Source of the DNA: CAVAVT01 sp963592185
GTDB lineage: Bacteria > Bacillota > Negativicutes > Selenomonadales > Selenomonadaceae
Reading direction: 5' to 3'
Assembly (NCBI GenBank): GCA_963592185.1
Contig: CAVAVT010000011.1
Coordinates: 1-39,533 of the forward strand
DNA length: 39,533 nt
The translations under genes were made by a program, and so were the position numbers. Shown here piece after piece: positions 21,779-30,123 of this stretch (within the stretch, counting starts at the first letter, position 1; each line of letters starts with the position of its first letter). A model generated the notes under the pieces. The model searched no databases, was not told the origin of the DNA, and saw nothing but the letters and a program-made list of their open reading frames with translations.

Positions 21779-21814
21779 ATGTGGATGAATCCACTACCGG
21801 CATTCATCACATAG
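21779..21814 (+). CDS. Possible 11-codon leader peptide upstream of the porin
   Basis: An ATG at 21779 follows TAGGAG by about 10 bases and opens an 11-codon frame (MWMNPLPAFIT) ending in TAG. A small hairpin GTGGA-TGAA-TCCAC (21781-21794) lies inside it. It may regulate the porin or be chance; there is no family evidence. Confidence 0.2.
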   Translation: MWMNPLPAFIT

Positions 21815-21867
21815 ATAAATTTGTTATAGCAATCGTATTTAAATTCTTTCATAAAGGAGTATGAGAC

Positions 21868-23223
21868 ATGAAGAAGACTTTTTTGGCAACAGCTATTGCA
21901 ACAGCTGTAACCGTTGGTACCATGGGAAGCGCATTTGCTGCAAGCAACCCTTTCAGCGATGTACCTGCAGATCATTGGGCATATGATGCTGTTCAGCAGC
22001 TCGCAAGCGACGGTGTAATCGAGGGCTATGGCGACGCTACTTTCCGTGGCCAGCAGAGCATTACCCGTTACGAAATGGCTCAGATGGTTGCTAAGGCAAT
22101 GGCTAAGGGCAGCGAGACCAGCGCAGCAAACAAGGCTATTATTGACAAGCTTGCTGCTGAGTTCTCCGATGAGCTCAAGAATCTCGGTGTTCGTGTAGCC
22201 AGCCTCGAGAACAAGGTTGACAACGTAAAGTGGACCGGAAGCTTGGCATATGAGTATGCAAGCGAGCGTCCTGCAGCTAACGATGAGGATATCAAAAAGC
22301 AGAACTCAAACAAGATTGTACTCACCCTTTCCCCTTCCATGCAGATTAACGACAACTGGACTGGTCATGCAAATATTGAACACTCCATGTCCGCAAATGC
22401 TGGTATGAGCTCCTCCGTAGGTGATGCTTCCGAGACCTACAGCGAAAACTACACCAAGGTTGACGCTGCATATGTTGAGGGTGCATTCAGCAACTTCAAT
22501 GTAAAGCTCGGTCGCTTCGACTATGCAACCGAGAACGATGGCGGACTTGTTATGGACAGCAACGTAACCGGTGCACAGTTTGCCTTCGGCAATGCTCTTA
22601 AGGCTACCGTAACTCTCGGTCGTCACAGTGATGACCCTGACCATGAATGGCTCACTGACGACAGCAAGAAATATGGCGGAACTACTCAGTCCTATGCAGG
22701 TCTTGAGCTGAACTACGTTAAGGACAAGTTCAACGTTGGTGCTGCATATCATTACTTCGGCATGAAGGATTTTGCTGACTTTGATTTTGGTGCTGCAAAT
22801 TCTAATGAAAGACCTTACGGCGCAAAATCCCTTGGTATTTGGAGCTTAGGCTTCGGCTACCAGCTTGGTTCCGACTTTAAGTTCTCCGCAGCATACGCTA
22901 AGAATCCTAAGGGCGACTTTTCTTCCAAGCTGAAGAAGTCCTACAACATTCAGCTCGACTATAAGGGTGCTGATCCTGAGGTTAAGGGTTCCTATGGTCT
23001 CTATGTAGCATACCGCCAGACCACTAAGGCTTCTGCATTTGAGACTACATATGACACAGCATTTGATAACTCCAACCAGAAGGGTTGGGAAATCGGTGCA
23101 GACTATGCTCCTTTCAAGAATGTTGTAGCTTCCATCAAGTACTTCAAGGGCAAGCAGCTTCTCACTGAGAACACAGATATTAAGTCCAGCAAGATTTTCG
23201 GAAAAATCGAGTTCTCCTTCTAA
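21868..23223 (+). CDS. SLH-domain outer-membrane porin (OmpM/Mep45-like)
   Basis: In Negativicutes this abundant protein forms outer-membrane beta-barrel channels and ties the outer membrane to the peptidoglycan through its periplasmic SLH domain, which binds polyamine-modified peptidoglycan. The 451 residues start with a signal peptide (MKKTFLATAIATAVTVG, cleaved after AFA). The SLH domain follows at about 26-85 (NPFSDVPADHWAYDAVQQL, GDATFRGQQSITRYEMAQ). A coiled-coil-like stretch (about 90-120, ELKNLGVRVASLENKVD) leads to alternating beta strands ending in aromatic Phe (KIEFSF), typical of barrel proteins. The ATG follows AAAGGAG. Codon choice is strongly biased to preferred codons, as for a highly expressed gene. 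It sits beside the iron genes with a Fur-like box on its promoter. Confidence 0.93.
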   Translation: MKKTFLATAIATAVTVGTMGSAFAASNPFSDVPADHWAYDAVQQLASDGVIEGYGDATFRGQQSITRYEMAQMVAKAMAKGSETSAANKAIIDKLAAEFSDELKNLGVRVASLENKVDNVKWTGSLAYEYASERPAANDEDIKKQNSNKIVLTLSPSMQINDNWTGHANIEHSMSANAGMSSSVGDASETYSENYTKVDAAYVEGAFSNFNVKLGRFDYATENDGGLVMDSNVTGAQFAFGNALKATVTLGRHSDDPDHEWLTDDSKKYGGTTQSYAGLELNYVKDKFNVGAAYHYFGMKDFADFDFGAANSNERPYGAKSLGIWSLGFGYQLGSDFKFSAAYAKNPKGDFSSKLKKSYNIQLDYKGADPEVKGSYGLYVAYRQTTKASAFETTYDTAFDNSNQKGWEIGADYAPFKNVVASIKYFKGKQLLTENTDIKSSKIFGKIEFSF

Positions 23224-23251
23224 TTCCAACAAATTAGAACAACTTCCATAT

Positions 23252-23286
23252 AAAATAACGGTGGATTTTTCCACCGTTATTTTTTT
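23252..23286 (+). terminator. Terminator of the SLH porin
   Basis: The stem AAATAACGGTGG/CCACCGTTATTT with a short T-rich loop is followed by further T. It fits the end of a highly transcribed gene. Confidence 0.92.
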
Positions 23287-23290
23287 GCGC

Positions 23291-23328
23291 AAAAAAAGAT
23301 TCGAGAAGATTATTCCCGAATCTTTTTT
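23291..23328 (-). terminator. Terminator of the decarboxylase beta/gamma operon
   Basis: AAAAAAGATTCG (23292-23303) and CGAATCTTTTTT (23317-23328) form a 12-bp stem around a 13-base loop. The minus-strand T run follows the stem. It faces the porin terminator. Confidence 0.75.
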
Positions 23329-23355
23329 CATAGGGTCATGCCCTTTTATTTCATT

Positions 23356-24486
23356 TTACTGAAGCATTGCCAGCATGGTTCCTGCTGCTACAGCGGTTCC
23401 AATTACACCAGCAACGTTAGGTCCCATAGCGTGCATAAGAAGGAAGTTTCCCGGCCTTGCTTTTGCGCCAACCATCTGGCTTACACGTGCCGCCATAGGA
23501 ACAGCGGAAACACCAGCAGAACCAATGAGAGGATTTACCTTTCCTCCAGTAATCACATAGAACACCTTGCCCAAAATAACACCGCCAGCTGTACCGGTAA
23601 TAAATGCCACCAGTCCAAGGGCGATAATCTCTATGGTCTGAACAGTAAGGAAGTTCTCAGCTGACATTGTCATGCCTGTACCTGTCGCAAGGAATATTGT
23701 AACAATATTACAGAGAGCATTCTGTGCTGTATCGGAGAGACGATCTGTTACTCCGGATTCACGGAAGAGATTGCCGAGCATCAGCATACTTATCAGTGAA
23801 GCTACCGGTGGAAGCAGCAGAGATACTATAACAGCTGTAACGATTGGGAACACAACCCTCTCGAAGTGAGTTACCTCACGGAGCTGGGTCATCTGAACCT
23901 CACGTTCCTTCTTAGTGGTAAACAGCTTCATAATAGGAGGCTGAATCAGCGGTACCAGGGACATATAGGAATATGCCGCCACCGCTATAGCTCCCAAAAG
24001 CTGAGGTGCCATCTTTATTGCCAAGTATATAGCTGTAGGTCCGTCCGCACCACCAATAATACCGATTGCTGATGCCTCATAGACGTTAAAGCCCAACAGC
24101 ATAGCACCAGCCAATGCTACAAACACGCCGAACTGTGCTGCTGCACCCATCAGCATTGTCGAAGGATTGGCAATCAATGGTCCAAAGTCCGTCATAGCTC
24201 CCACACCCAGGAAAATCAACGGAGGGAATATTTCGTAAGTGATACCATAATTTATGGCCATCATTACGCCCATTTCCTCAAGAAATCCCGTTTTGGGGAA
24301 GTTAGCTAAAATACATCCGAATGCTATAGGCGCTAAAAGCAATGGCTCAAAGCCCTTTACAATTGCAAAATAAAGAAGTACAAATGCCACGAGCATCATT
24401 ATTGCATTACCGGTAGTAAATGAAGCATATCCGCTATTTGCCCATACCGACTGCAGGGATATCCAAAATGCATCAAAAAATTCCAT
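23356..24486 (-). CDS. oadB: Na+-translocating decarboxylase beta subunit (OadB/MmdB/GcdB)
   Basis: This membrane subunit decarboxylates carboxybiotin and couples that to Na+ export. The 376-residue protein is mostly membrane helices. It shows the signature GGADGPTAIY with the Na+-coordinating Asp148, and the N-terminal region GFEPLLLAPIAFGCILANFP. A conserved C-terminal segment reads GGKVNPLIGSAGVSAVPMAARVSQ. The family includes oxaloacetate, methylmalonyl-CoA and glutaconyl-CoA decarboxylases, and the beta subunit alone does not tell which. Only the gamma/delta subunit gene precedes it. No alpha carboxyltransferase or separate biotin carrier is in the window, so its partner must be elsewhere. 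Confidence 0.93.
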   Translation of the reverse strand: MEFFDAFWISLQSVWANSGYASFTTGNAIMMLVAFVLLYFAIVKGFEPLLLAPIAFGCILANFPKTGFLEEMGVMMAINYGITYEIFPPLIFLGVGAMTDFGPLIANPSTMLMGAAAQFGVFVALAGAMLLGFNVYEASAIGIIGGADGPTAIYLAIKMAPQLLGAIAVAAYSYMSLVPLIQPPIMKLFTTKKEREVQMTQLREVTHFERVVFPIVTAVIVSLLLPPVASLISMLMLGNLFRESGVTDRLSDTAQNALCNIVTIFLATGTGMTMSAENFLTVQTIEIIALGLVAFITGTAGGVILGKVFYVITGGKVNPLIGSAGVSAVPMAARVSQMVGAKARPGNFLLMHAMGPNVAGVIGTAVAAGTMLAMLQ

Positions 24487-24528
24487 ATTGCACCCCCAAA
24501 AGGCTATGTATTAAATTTTAGTTCAAAA

Positions 24529-24879
24529 TTAAAGTTTTTCCTGTGCATCAGCACGTGCAGCCATTTTCCAGCCATCACGTGATACTGGACGAATAGCCTT
24601 TACACGATAATTTCCTTTATCAATCATTGCAATCGCTGCAGTAATTGCTGCAACAATATTTGCATTAACTCCTGATTCTCTCATTTCTGTTTCTCCTGTC
24701 TTCACCGGAGCTGCTGCCTCAGCAGTAACCGGTTCTGGTTTTTTCTTCTCTCGTTTGCGTGTTGGGTCCACCACATGAATAAGTCTGATTACCAAGCTAA
24801 GACCAAAAAGCACCGCAAATACTATTACCATGTTAATCAGCATGATAATAAACGGATTTGTCGTTACGGGTCCATGCAT
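24529..24879 (-). CDS. Na+-translocating decarboxylase gamma/delta subunit (OadG/MmdD-like)
   Basis: The 116-residue protein has one N-terminal membrane helix (INMVIVFAVLFGLSLVIRLIHVV, about 15-37). A Lys/Pro/Glu/Ala-rich linker follows, then a C-terminal region (NANIVAAITAAIAMI, then YRVKAIRPVSRDGWKMAARAD). This is the layout of the small subunit that assembles the alpha and beta subunits. The ATG follows GGAGG. It lies 42 bases upstream of the beta subunit. It lacks the His/Pro-rich zinc-binding tail known from some OadG proteins. Confidence 0.85.
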   Translation of the reverse strand: MHGPVTTNPFIIMLINMVIVFAVLFGLSLVIRLIHVVDPTRKREKKKPEPVTAEAAAPVKTGETEMRESGVNANIVAAITAAIAMIDKGNYRVKAIRPVSRDGWKMAARADAQEKL

Positions 24880-25056
24880 AGCACCACCGCCTCCTCTGTT
24901 TTAAAAACATTGCTCAATATCTGCAGGGTTTATATCTATATTATTTATCTTTATTCCTGCAGTATATCTGAAAATTTTAAATTTTTCAGAATATATTCAT
25001 ATTATAGCAAAAAAGGAAGTGGCTTAAAAGCATCATATTGTTATCGTATTAATAGA
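24880..25056 (-). promoter_or_regulatory. Promoter and structured leader of the decarboxylase operon
   Basis: On the minus strand TGCTATAAT gives an extended -10 (TATAAT 25001-25006) with no good -35. The leader of about 115 bases holds two inverted repeats. One is TCTGAAAA/TTTTCAGA (24967-24990), at or near the transcription start. The other is CTGCAGG/CCTGCAG (24921-24927, 24956-24962). No known riboswitch consensus is recognised. Confidence 0.4.
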
Positions 25057-25082
25057 CACAGGCTATGACTCCATAGCCTGTG
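25057..25082 (-). terminator. Hairpin downstream of glmM (possible terminator)
   Basis: CACAGGCTATG and CATAGCCTGTG form a perfect 11-bp stem with a 4-base loop just after glmM. The following minus-strand bases (TCTATTAAT) are only weakly T-rich, so termination may be partial. Confidence 0.55.
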
Positions 25083-25105
25083 CCAGGCTGTTAGATATCC
25101 CTTTA

Positions 25106-26455
25106 TCAGCCCTGTTCCTTCTTGATAACATCAGCAATGCTCTGGCAGATTACTTCCAGCTGGTTCTGGTCAGGACCCTCTGCCATTACACGGATTAAAG
25201 GCTCAGTACCGGATGGACGGACTAAGATACGGCCATTTTCGCCAAGCTCCTCATCCCCAGCCTTAATAGCATCCTGAATAGCCTGATTTTCCATCCAGCC
25301 ATCCTTTGTCTTAACAACCACATTCACCAAAAGCTGGGGATAGCTTACCATAAGCTCGTTCAGTGCAGAAGCCTTGCCGCCATGGTGTTTTACAGCTGTA
25401 AGTACCTGCAGAGCGGTTATAGGACCATCTCCAGTTGTGCTGTACTCTGAAAAGATAATATGTCCGGACTGCTCTCCACCAATCATATATCCATGTTCCA
25501 GCATATTTTCAAGCACATAACGGTCTCCAACCTGGGTTACCTCCACACGTCCTCCGGCGTTTTTAATTGCTTTGTGGAAGCCAATGTTTGCCATAACAGT
25601 TGTAACAATGGTATTGTCCTTTAAGGAGCCGTTTTCTATCATCTCAGTTCCGCACATTACAAGAATGTGGTCTCCATCAATTACATGACCTTTTTCATCC
25701 ACGCAGAGACATCTGTCAGCATCTCCATCGTGGGCAATACCGATATCCGCATGTTCTCTGAGAACAGCTTCGCAGAGAAGGTCCAAATGGGTGGAGCCGC
25801 AATTTGCATTGATGTTGACGCCTGTAGGCTGGTCATTCAGCACTACTACTTCAGCGCCAAGCTCACGAAGGATTTCCGGGCACACTTCATAAGATGCACC
25901 GTTGGCGCAGTCAAGAACAATCTTCATTCCATCGAAGCGCTCCTTGGTGGTGCTCATTACGAACTCTTTGTAAAGATTTACAAGGTCATGTCTGTACTCA
26001 ATGCGGCCGATTTCAGAACCTTGCGCTCTGGAGAGAGTTTCCCCGGCATTGATTGCATGTACCAGCTTTTCCAGCTCGTCTTCAACAGCATCTGGAAGCT
26101 TGTATCCGTTTCCGCCAAAGAACTTTATTCCATTATCATGGAAAGGATTATGGGATGCTGAAATCACAATACCTGCACTGGCACCAAGCTCCTTAGCAAG
26201 ATATGCAATAGCCGGAGTCGGCACTACTCCCACCAGTACTGCATTTCCGCCAGCGGAGCAGATACCAGCACACAGTGCAGCCTCAAACATCTGACCGGAA
26301 ATTCTTGTATCACGTCCAATTATGATTGTCGGCTGCTCTTCAGCTCCCTTATCAAAATAAAGGATAGCCGCCCTGCCCATTGCAAATGCAAGCTCAGGTG
26401 TTAAAGCTATATTCGCTTCTCCACGTACACCATCTGTGCCAAACAATCTAGCCAT
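25106..26455 (-). CDS. glmM: Phosphoglucosamine mutase
   Basis: GlmM converts glucosamine-6-phosphate to glucosamine-1-phosphate for peptidoglycan and lipopolysaccharide precursors. The 449-residue protein starts RLFGTDGVRGEAN. It has the phosphoserine loop ISASHNPFHDNGIKFFGG (active Ser101), the metal loop DGDADRCL, the sugar loop GGEQSGHI and the phosphate-binding RPSGTEPLIRVM. It is last in the cdaA-cdaR-FAD dehydrogenase-glmM operon. In other Firmicutes GlmM and CdaR interact with CdaA, linking wall synthesis to c-di-AMP. The ATG follows GAGGA by about 8 bases. Confidence 0.98.
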   Translation of the reverse strand: MARLFGTDGVRGEANIALTPELAFAMGRAAILYFDKGAEEQPTIIIGRDTRISGQMFEAALCAGICSAGGNAVLVGVVPTPAIAYLAKELGASAGIVISASHNPFHDNGIKFFGGNGYKLPDAVEDELEKLVHAINAGETLSRAQGSEIGRIEYRHDLVNLYKEFVMSTTKERFDGMKIVLDCANGASYEVCPEILRELGAEVVVLNDQPTGVNINANCGSTHLDLLCEAVLREHADIGIAHDGDADRCLCVDEKGHVIDGDHILVMCGTEMIENGSLKDNTIVTTVMANIGFHKAIKNAGGRVEVTQVGDRYVLENMLEHGYMIGGEQSGHIIFSEYSTTGDGPITALQVLTAVKHHGGKASALNELMVSYPQLLVNVVVKTKDGWMENQAIQDAIKAGDEELGENGRILVRPSGTEPLIRVMAEGPDQNQLEVICQSIADVIKKEQG

Positions 26456-26510
26456 ATATATCTTTCCTCCACATTATGAATTACATATTTCTAACAAAAA
26501 TATAACAGTC

Positions 26511-28130
26511 TCACCCAATAGTATGCCCATTTTCACGCAAAAAAGCAAGTACAGCATTTCTGCCATCCACAGCGGCACTCATGATGCCTCCAGCGTAGCC
26601 AGCTCCCTCACCCATGGGATAAAGTCCTTCCACGGTTTTGGACACATAACTCTGCCTGTTGCGCTCTATGCGGCAGGGGGCGGAAGAACGGGTCTCCACA
26701 CCAGTCATAACAACTCCCGGATTGGAATATCCAGGAATTTTTTTATCAAAATGCAGCAATGCACGTTCCATCACATCTGTAACTATCCCCGGCAGACATT
26801 CGTGCAAATCGGCTGTTTTAACTCCAGGAAGATAGCTTGGCTTAGTTAGAAAATCCGTAGTTCCTGTTTTCCCATCCAAAAAGTCTCCCACAGTCTGTAC
26901 TGGAGCACTGTAGTCTCCACCGCCAGCCAAAAATGCCATATGTTCATACTGGCGCTGGAAACGTATGCCTGACAGCACATCCCTTCCAAAATCCTCCGGT
27001 GTAACTGTAACCAAAAGTGCCGCATTGGCAATGCCAGAATCACGATGATAATTGCTCATGCCGTTTATAGCCAAGTGCTCCTTTTCAGATGCCGCAGCAA
27101 CCACCTGTCCGCCCGGACACATGCAGAAGGTATATGCACCTCTTCCAGTTTCATAGTCCTTATAGGTAAGTGCATAATCCGCCACTGGCAGCTTTGGATT
27201 ACCTGCATCTTTTCCGTACTGGGATGCATCTATAAATTCCTGTGGATGCTCTATGCGCACACCTATGGCAAATGCCTTTGAGGACATTTCTATGCCTTTG
27301 CGATGCAGCATTTCATAGGTATCTCTGGCGGAATGTCCGATTCCAAAGAATACCGTATCCGCCGGTATTCTTTCACTGTTTTCTACAATTAATGCTGAGA
27401 TGCGTCCGTCTTTCATCTCAAAATCTGTTACACAGGTTTCAAACCGCACCTCGCCGCCTAATCGTATTATTTCCAGACGAATATTCTTTACGATTTTGCG
27501 TAAAAGGTCCGTTCCAATATGTGGCTTATGCAGATACTTTATTTCCGCTGGTGCTCCTGCCTTAATAAATTCATCCAGTATTTCCCCCATGGACGGATCA
27601 GTAATTCTGGTGGTGAGCTTTCCATCTGAAAATGTTCCGGCTCCGCCCTCTCCAAACTGTACATTGGAACGCTCGTCCAGACTTCCGCCCTTCCAAAAGG
27701 TGTCGATATCCCTATGACGGCTGTCCACATCTCTGCCCCGTTCCAGCACCAAAGGATTAAGCCCAGCCTTTGCCAGAGTCAGTGCAGCAAACATACCTGC
27801 AGGGCCAAAGCCCACAACCACTGGCCGCAAATCTGACAAAGAAGCCTTATCTGCCACAGGTATAGAATCAGGCTTTTTCACCTTTGCCAATTCAACATTT
27901 TTATCTTTTTTGAATTTGGCAAGAACCTGTCCTTCGCCGGTGGAGAGTTTTACGTCCAAAACATATACAAAGGACAGAGGTGCTCCCCTGTACCTTCTTG
28001 CATCTATTGCTTTACGCACAATTACCACCCCGGCTATCTGACGGGGTGGTAATTTAAGACGGCGTGCAGCAAGGTCAGTCATTGATTCATCGTTATCAAA
28101 TGGAACACTGAAGTTGCTAATTCTTATCAA
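26511..28130 (-). CDS. FAD-dependent dehydrogenase of unknown substrate (COG2509-like)
   Basis: The 539-residue flavoprotein carries an N-terminal domain of about 95 residues (LPPRQIAGVVIVRKAIDARR). A Rossmann FAD-binding motif follows (VVGFGPAGMFAALTLAKAGL, about 106-125, then LERG). Further landmarks are the GGAGTFSDGKLTTRI loop, FGIGHSARDTYEML, the FCMCPGGQVVAAASE segment and a C-terminal GEGAGYAGGIMSAAVDG FAD-contact motif. The family is widespread in Firmicutes, but its substrate is not established as far as I know. Start codon TTG lies 6 bases after GAGGA. It sits 15 bases after cdaR and 55 bases before glmM, splitting the usual cdaR-glmM pair. Confidence 0.88.
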   Translation of the reverse strand: MIRISNFSVPFDNDESMTDLAARRLKLPPRQIAGVVIVRKAIDARRYRGAPLSFVYVLDVKLSTGEGQVLAKFKKDKNVELAKVKKPDSIPVADKASLSDLRPVVVGFGPAGMFAALTLAKAGLNPLVLERGRDVDSRHRDIDTFWKGGSLDERSNVQFGEGGAGTFSDGKLTTRITDPSMGEILDEFIKAGAPAEIKYLHKPHIGTDLLRKIVKNIRLEIIRLGGEVRFETCVTDFEMKDGRISALIVENSERIPADTVFFGIGHSARDTYEMLHRKGIEMSSKAFAIGVRIEHPQEFIDASQYGKDAGNPKLPVADYALTYKDYETGRGAYTFCMCPGGQVVAAASEKEHLAINGMSNYHRDSGIANAALLVTVTPEDFGRDVLSGIRFQRQYEHMAFLAGGGDYSAPVQTVGDFLDGKTGTTDFLTKPSYLPGVKTADLHECLPGIVTDVMERALLHFDKKIPGYSNPGVVMTGVETRSSAPCRIERNRQSYVSKTVEGLYPMGEGAGYAGGIMSAAVDGRNAVLAFLRENGHTIG

Positions 28131-28145
28131 GCCGATTCCTCTTTC

Positions 28146-29075
28146 TTATTTCTTCACTATAAAGATTTGAACATTGACATTTTTGTTTGTTACCGTTATT
28201 CCCTCTGGAAGCTCCAATACAGACTCACAGCTAAAGGGTTGGGAACGGGTGCTCAAATCTATCTTCCCTGTATCAATGGAGGTTATTTTTTCCAGCTTTT
28301 CATTATCCCCGGCAATTTCTATTTTTGATGGGTCGATTTTTACCTTTTCAACCACATAGCCTTCCACAGGTTCTCCTGAAAATACCGGCTTAATGCTTAC
28401 AACTTTCTTGGAAAGTCCCCTTGCAATCTGTACCTCAGCCTTAATGCTTTCAGGTATAACTATAACATTTGACACAGCCCTGCCGTCATTATCCACAGCA
28501 CTCAGCGGAATGTCCAAGGAGAAGTCCTTGTCATTGCCCACCAGTCCTACATAGCCGATTACCCTGGAAACCTGGTTAAGCAGGCTTTCAGGTCCCTGAA
28601 TAGAGACGGTTTTCTGGCTCGACTCAATATTTGCCACGGTGTAGCCATTTGCAGCAACACCTGTCACAATCAAGTCAACCCGTGCTTTCTTGGTGACAAT
28701 CTTTTCTGCCCTTACAATAATTTTATCCGGTGTGCAGTCCACCAGTTCAACTCCCTGGGGAATTATTGTCTGAACCTTTACCTCATTTTCCCCGTCCTTA
28801 ATGGACTCCAGATTTACAAAGGCTTTAATTTCATCCGGATTCAAATTCACATAGGATGAGCGGGGACCCTTTATTTTTAGACTTATAGTTTCATCGCTAA
28901 GGGAAATCTTATATCCTTCAGGCACATTTGCTGTCTTGACAGCCACTGAATAAGTTTTTTCAATGGTGGGATTCACATTATTCATAACATAAACCCAAAT
29001 CCCAGCAGCCACTATCAAGGCTATTATTTTTGCCCAAAAATTATGCTGAATCATACCACGAATTCTTGAAATCAT
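28146..29075 (-). CDS. cdaR: CdaR (YbbR-domain regulator of diadenylate cyclase)
   Basis: CdaR is an extracytoplasmic, membrane-anchored regulator of the c-di-AMP synthase CdaA. The 309-residue protein has one N-terminal membrane helix (FWAKIIALIVAAGIWVYVM). Tandem YbbR-like beta domains follow over the rest, with repeated patterns such as PEGYKISLSDETISLKIKGP, ANGYTVANIESSQKTVSIQG and VEGYVVEKVKIDPSKIEIAG, at least three copies. I start it at ATG 29073-29075, overlapping the cdaA stop as ATGA and 8 bases after GGAGG. The overlap implies translational coupling with cdaA. Confidence 0.94.
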   Translation of the reverse strand: MISRIRGMIQHNFWAKIIALIVAAGIWVYVMNNVNPTIEKTYSVAVKTANVPEGYKISLSDETISLKIKGPRSSYVNLNPDEIKAFVNLESIKDGENEVKVQTIIPQGVELVDCTPDKIIVRAEKIVTKKARVDLIVTGVAANGYTVANIESSQKTVSIQGPESLLNQVSRVIGYVGLVGNDKDFSLDIPLSAVDNDGRAVSNVIVIPESIKAEVQIARGLSKKVVSIKPVFSGEPVEGYVVEKVKIDPSKIEIAGDNEKLEKITSIDTGKIDLSTRSQPFSCESVLELPEGITVTNKNVNVQIFIVKK

Positions 29076-29914
29076 TTCCCCTGCCTCCAATTCTTAACCA
29101 TAGAACGCAGAGTTCTTGAATTTTTCGGTACAAACATACCTCTCAAATATTCCTTAAGACTGTTGGAATCCAGATGACGAATTATGTGTCCGTCCTCTGC
29201 AATGGAAACTGTACCTGTCTCCTCGCTGACAACTATAATCATGGCATCACACTGCTCAGACAGTCCGATGGCTGCACGATGTCTTGTACCAAGCTCCGTA
29301 CTAAGGCTGCGGTCCTCGGTAAGTGGGAGAAGGCAGCCTGCCGCTATAAGTCTTTTTCCTCTTATTACTGCAGCTCCGTCATGCAGCGGCGTATTGGGGA
29401 TAAAGACATTCATCAGGAAATCAGATGTCACCAGACCGTCAATCTGAACTCCCGATGCACATATGTCGTTTAGTCCCATATTCTTTTCAATTACCAGCAA
29501 AGCACCGATTTTCTTGGAAGAAAGGCGCATTACCGCATCATCAAGCTGATTGACCACAGAACGAACTTCTTCTTCATTCATAAGCCCTGCAGCCCCAAAG
29601 AAGCCCCCCTGACCAAGATGCTCCAAAGTCCTTCTAAGCTCAGGCTGAAACACTACCGGCAAAGCCACGAACAGCAGTGTCAGGGATGACTGCATCAGCC
29701 AGTAAACTGCATGCAGCTCCAGCCAGTTGCAGACCATCGTAAATACCAAAAGAACCAGTATACCCTTGATAAGGGTAACAGCCCTTGTTCCCTGAAGCAT
29801 TTCATATAATTTGTATAAAATAACCGCAACAATAAGAATATCCACAACATCCTGAATGCTTATTGTGGAAAGGATTCCCTTTAATTGTCCGGACAAATGC
29901 AGTGATATAGGCAT
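29072..29914 (-). CDS. cdaA: Diadenylate cyclase CdaA
   Basis: CdaA makes the second messenger c-di-AMP from two ATP at the membrane, controlling potassium and osmolyte balance and wall homeostasis. The 280-residue protein has three N-terminal membrane helices (about 20-95). The DAC domain carries the catalytic DGA in TPLHDGAAVI and the RHR motif in GTRHRAAIGLSE, followed by VSEETGTVSIAEDG. I start it at ATG 29912-29914, 8 bases after GAGGAG; a TTG two codons earlier is too close to the ribosome-binding site. It is the first gene of the operon. Confidence 0.97.
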   Translation of the reverse strand: MPISLHLSGQLKGILSTISIQDVVDILIVAVILYKLYEMLQGTRAVTLIKGILVLLVFTMVCNWLELHAVYWLMQSSLTLLFVALPVVFQPELRRTLEHLGQGGFFGAAGLMNEEEVRSVVNQLDDAVMRLSSKKIGALLVIEKNMGLNDICASGVQIDGLVTSDFLMNVFIPNTPLHDGAAVIRGKRLIAAGCLLPLTEDRSLSTELGTRHRAAIGLSEQCDAMIIVVSEETGTVSIAEDGHIIRHLDSNSLKEYLRGMFVPKNSRTLRSMVKNWRQGK

Positions 29915-30054
29915 TGGCAAAACTCCTCATATAAAAACAGCATTTCATTTATTAGAATTATTCTATCTACTTTTCCTCAATTCCTTGATACCTGAAAAAA
30001 TTTTTATTGACAATTTTTGCAATAATAATATCAAAATCTCAAGTGTGTTCATTA

Positions 30055-30083
30055 TGGAAATACTATACAAATTAGGATATAAT
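30055..30083 (+). promoter_or_regulatory. Promoter of the YbjN-like gene
   Basis: TGGAAA (30055-30060) and consensus TATAAT (30078-30083) are 17 bases apart. A second TTGACA near 30006 has no good -10. The rest of the 29921-30123 gap, which should also hold the cdaA promoter, is AT-rich with nothing else I can assign. Confidence 0.55.
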
Positions 30084-30123
30084 TACACTTACAAAAATAT
30101 TATAAATTAAGGAGATTTTCAGC

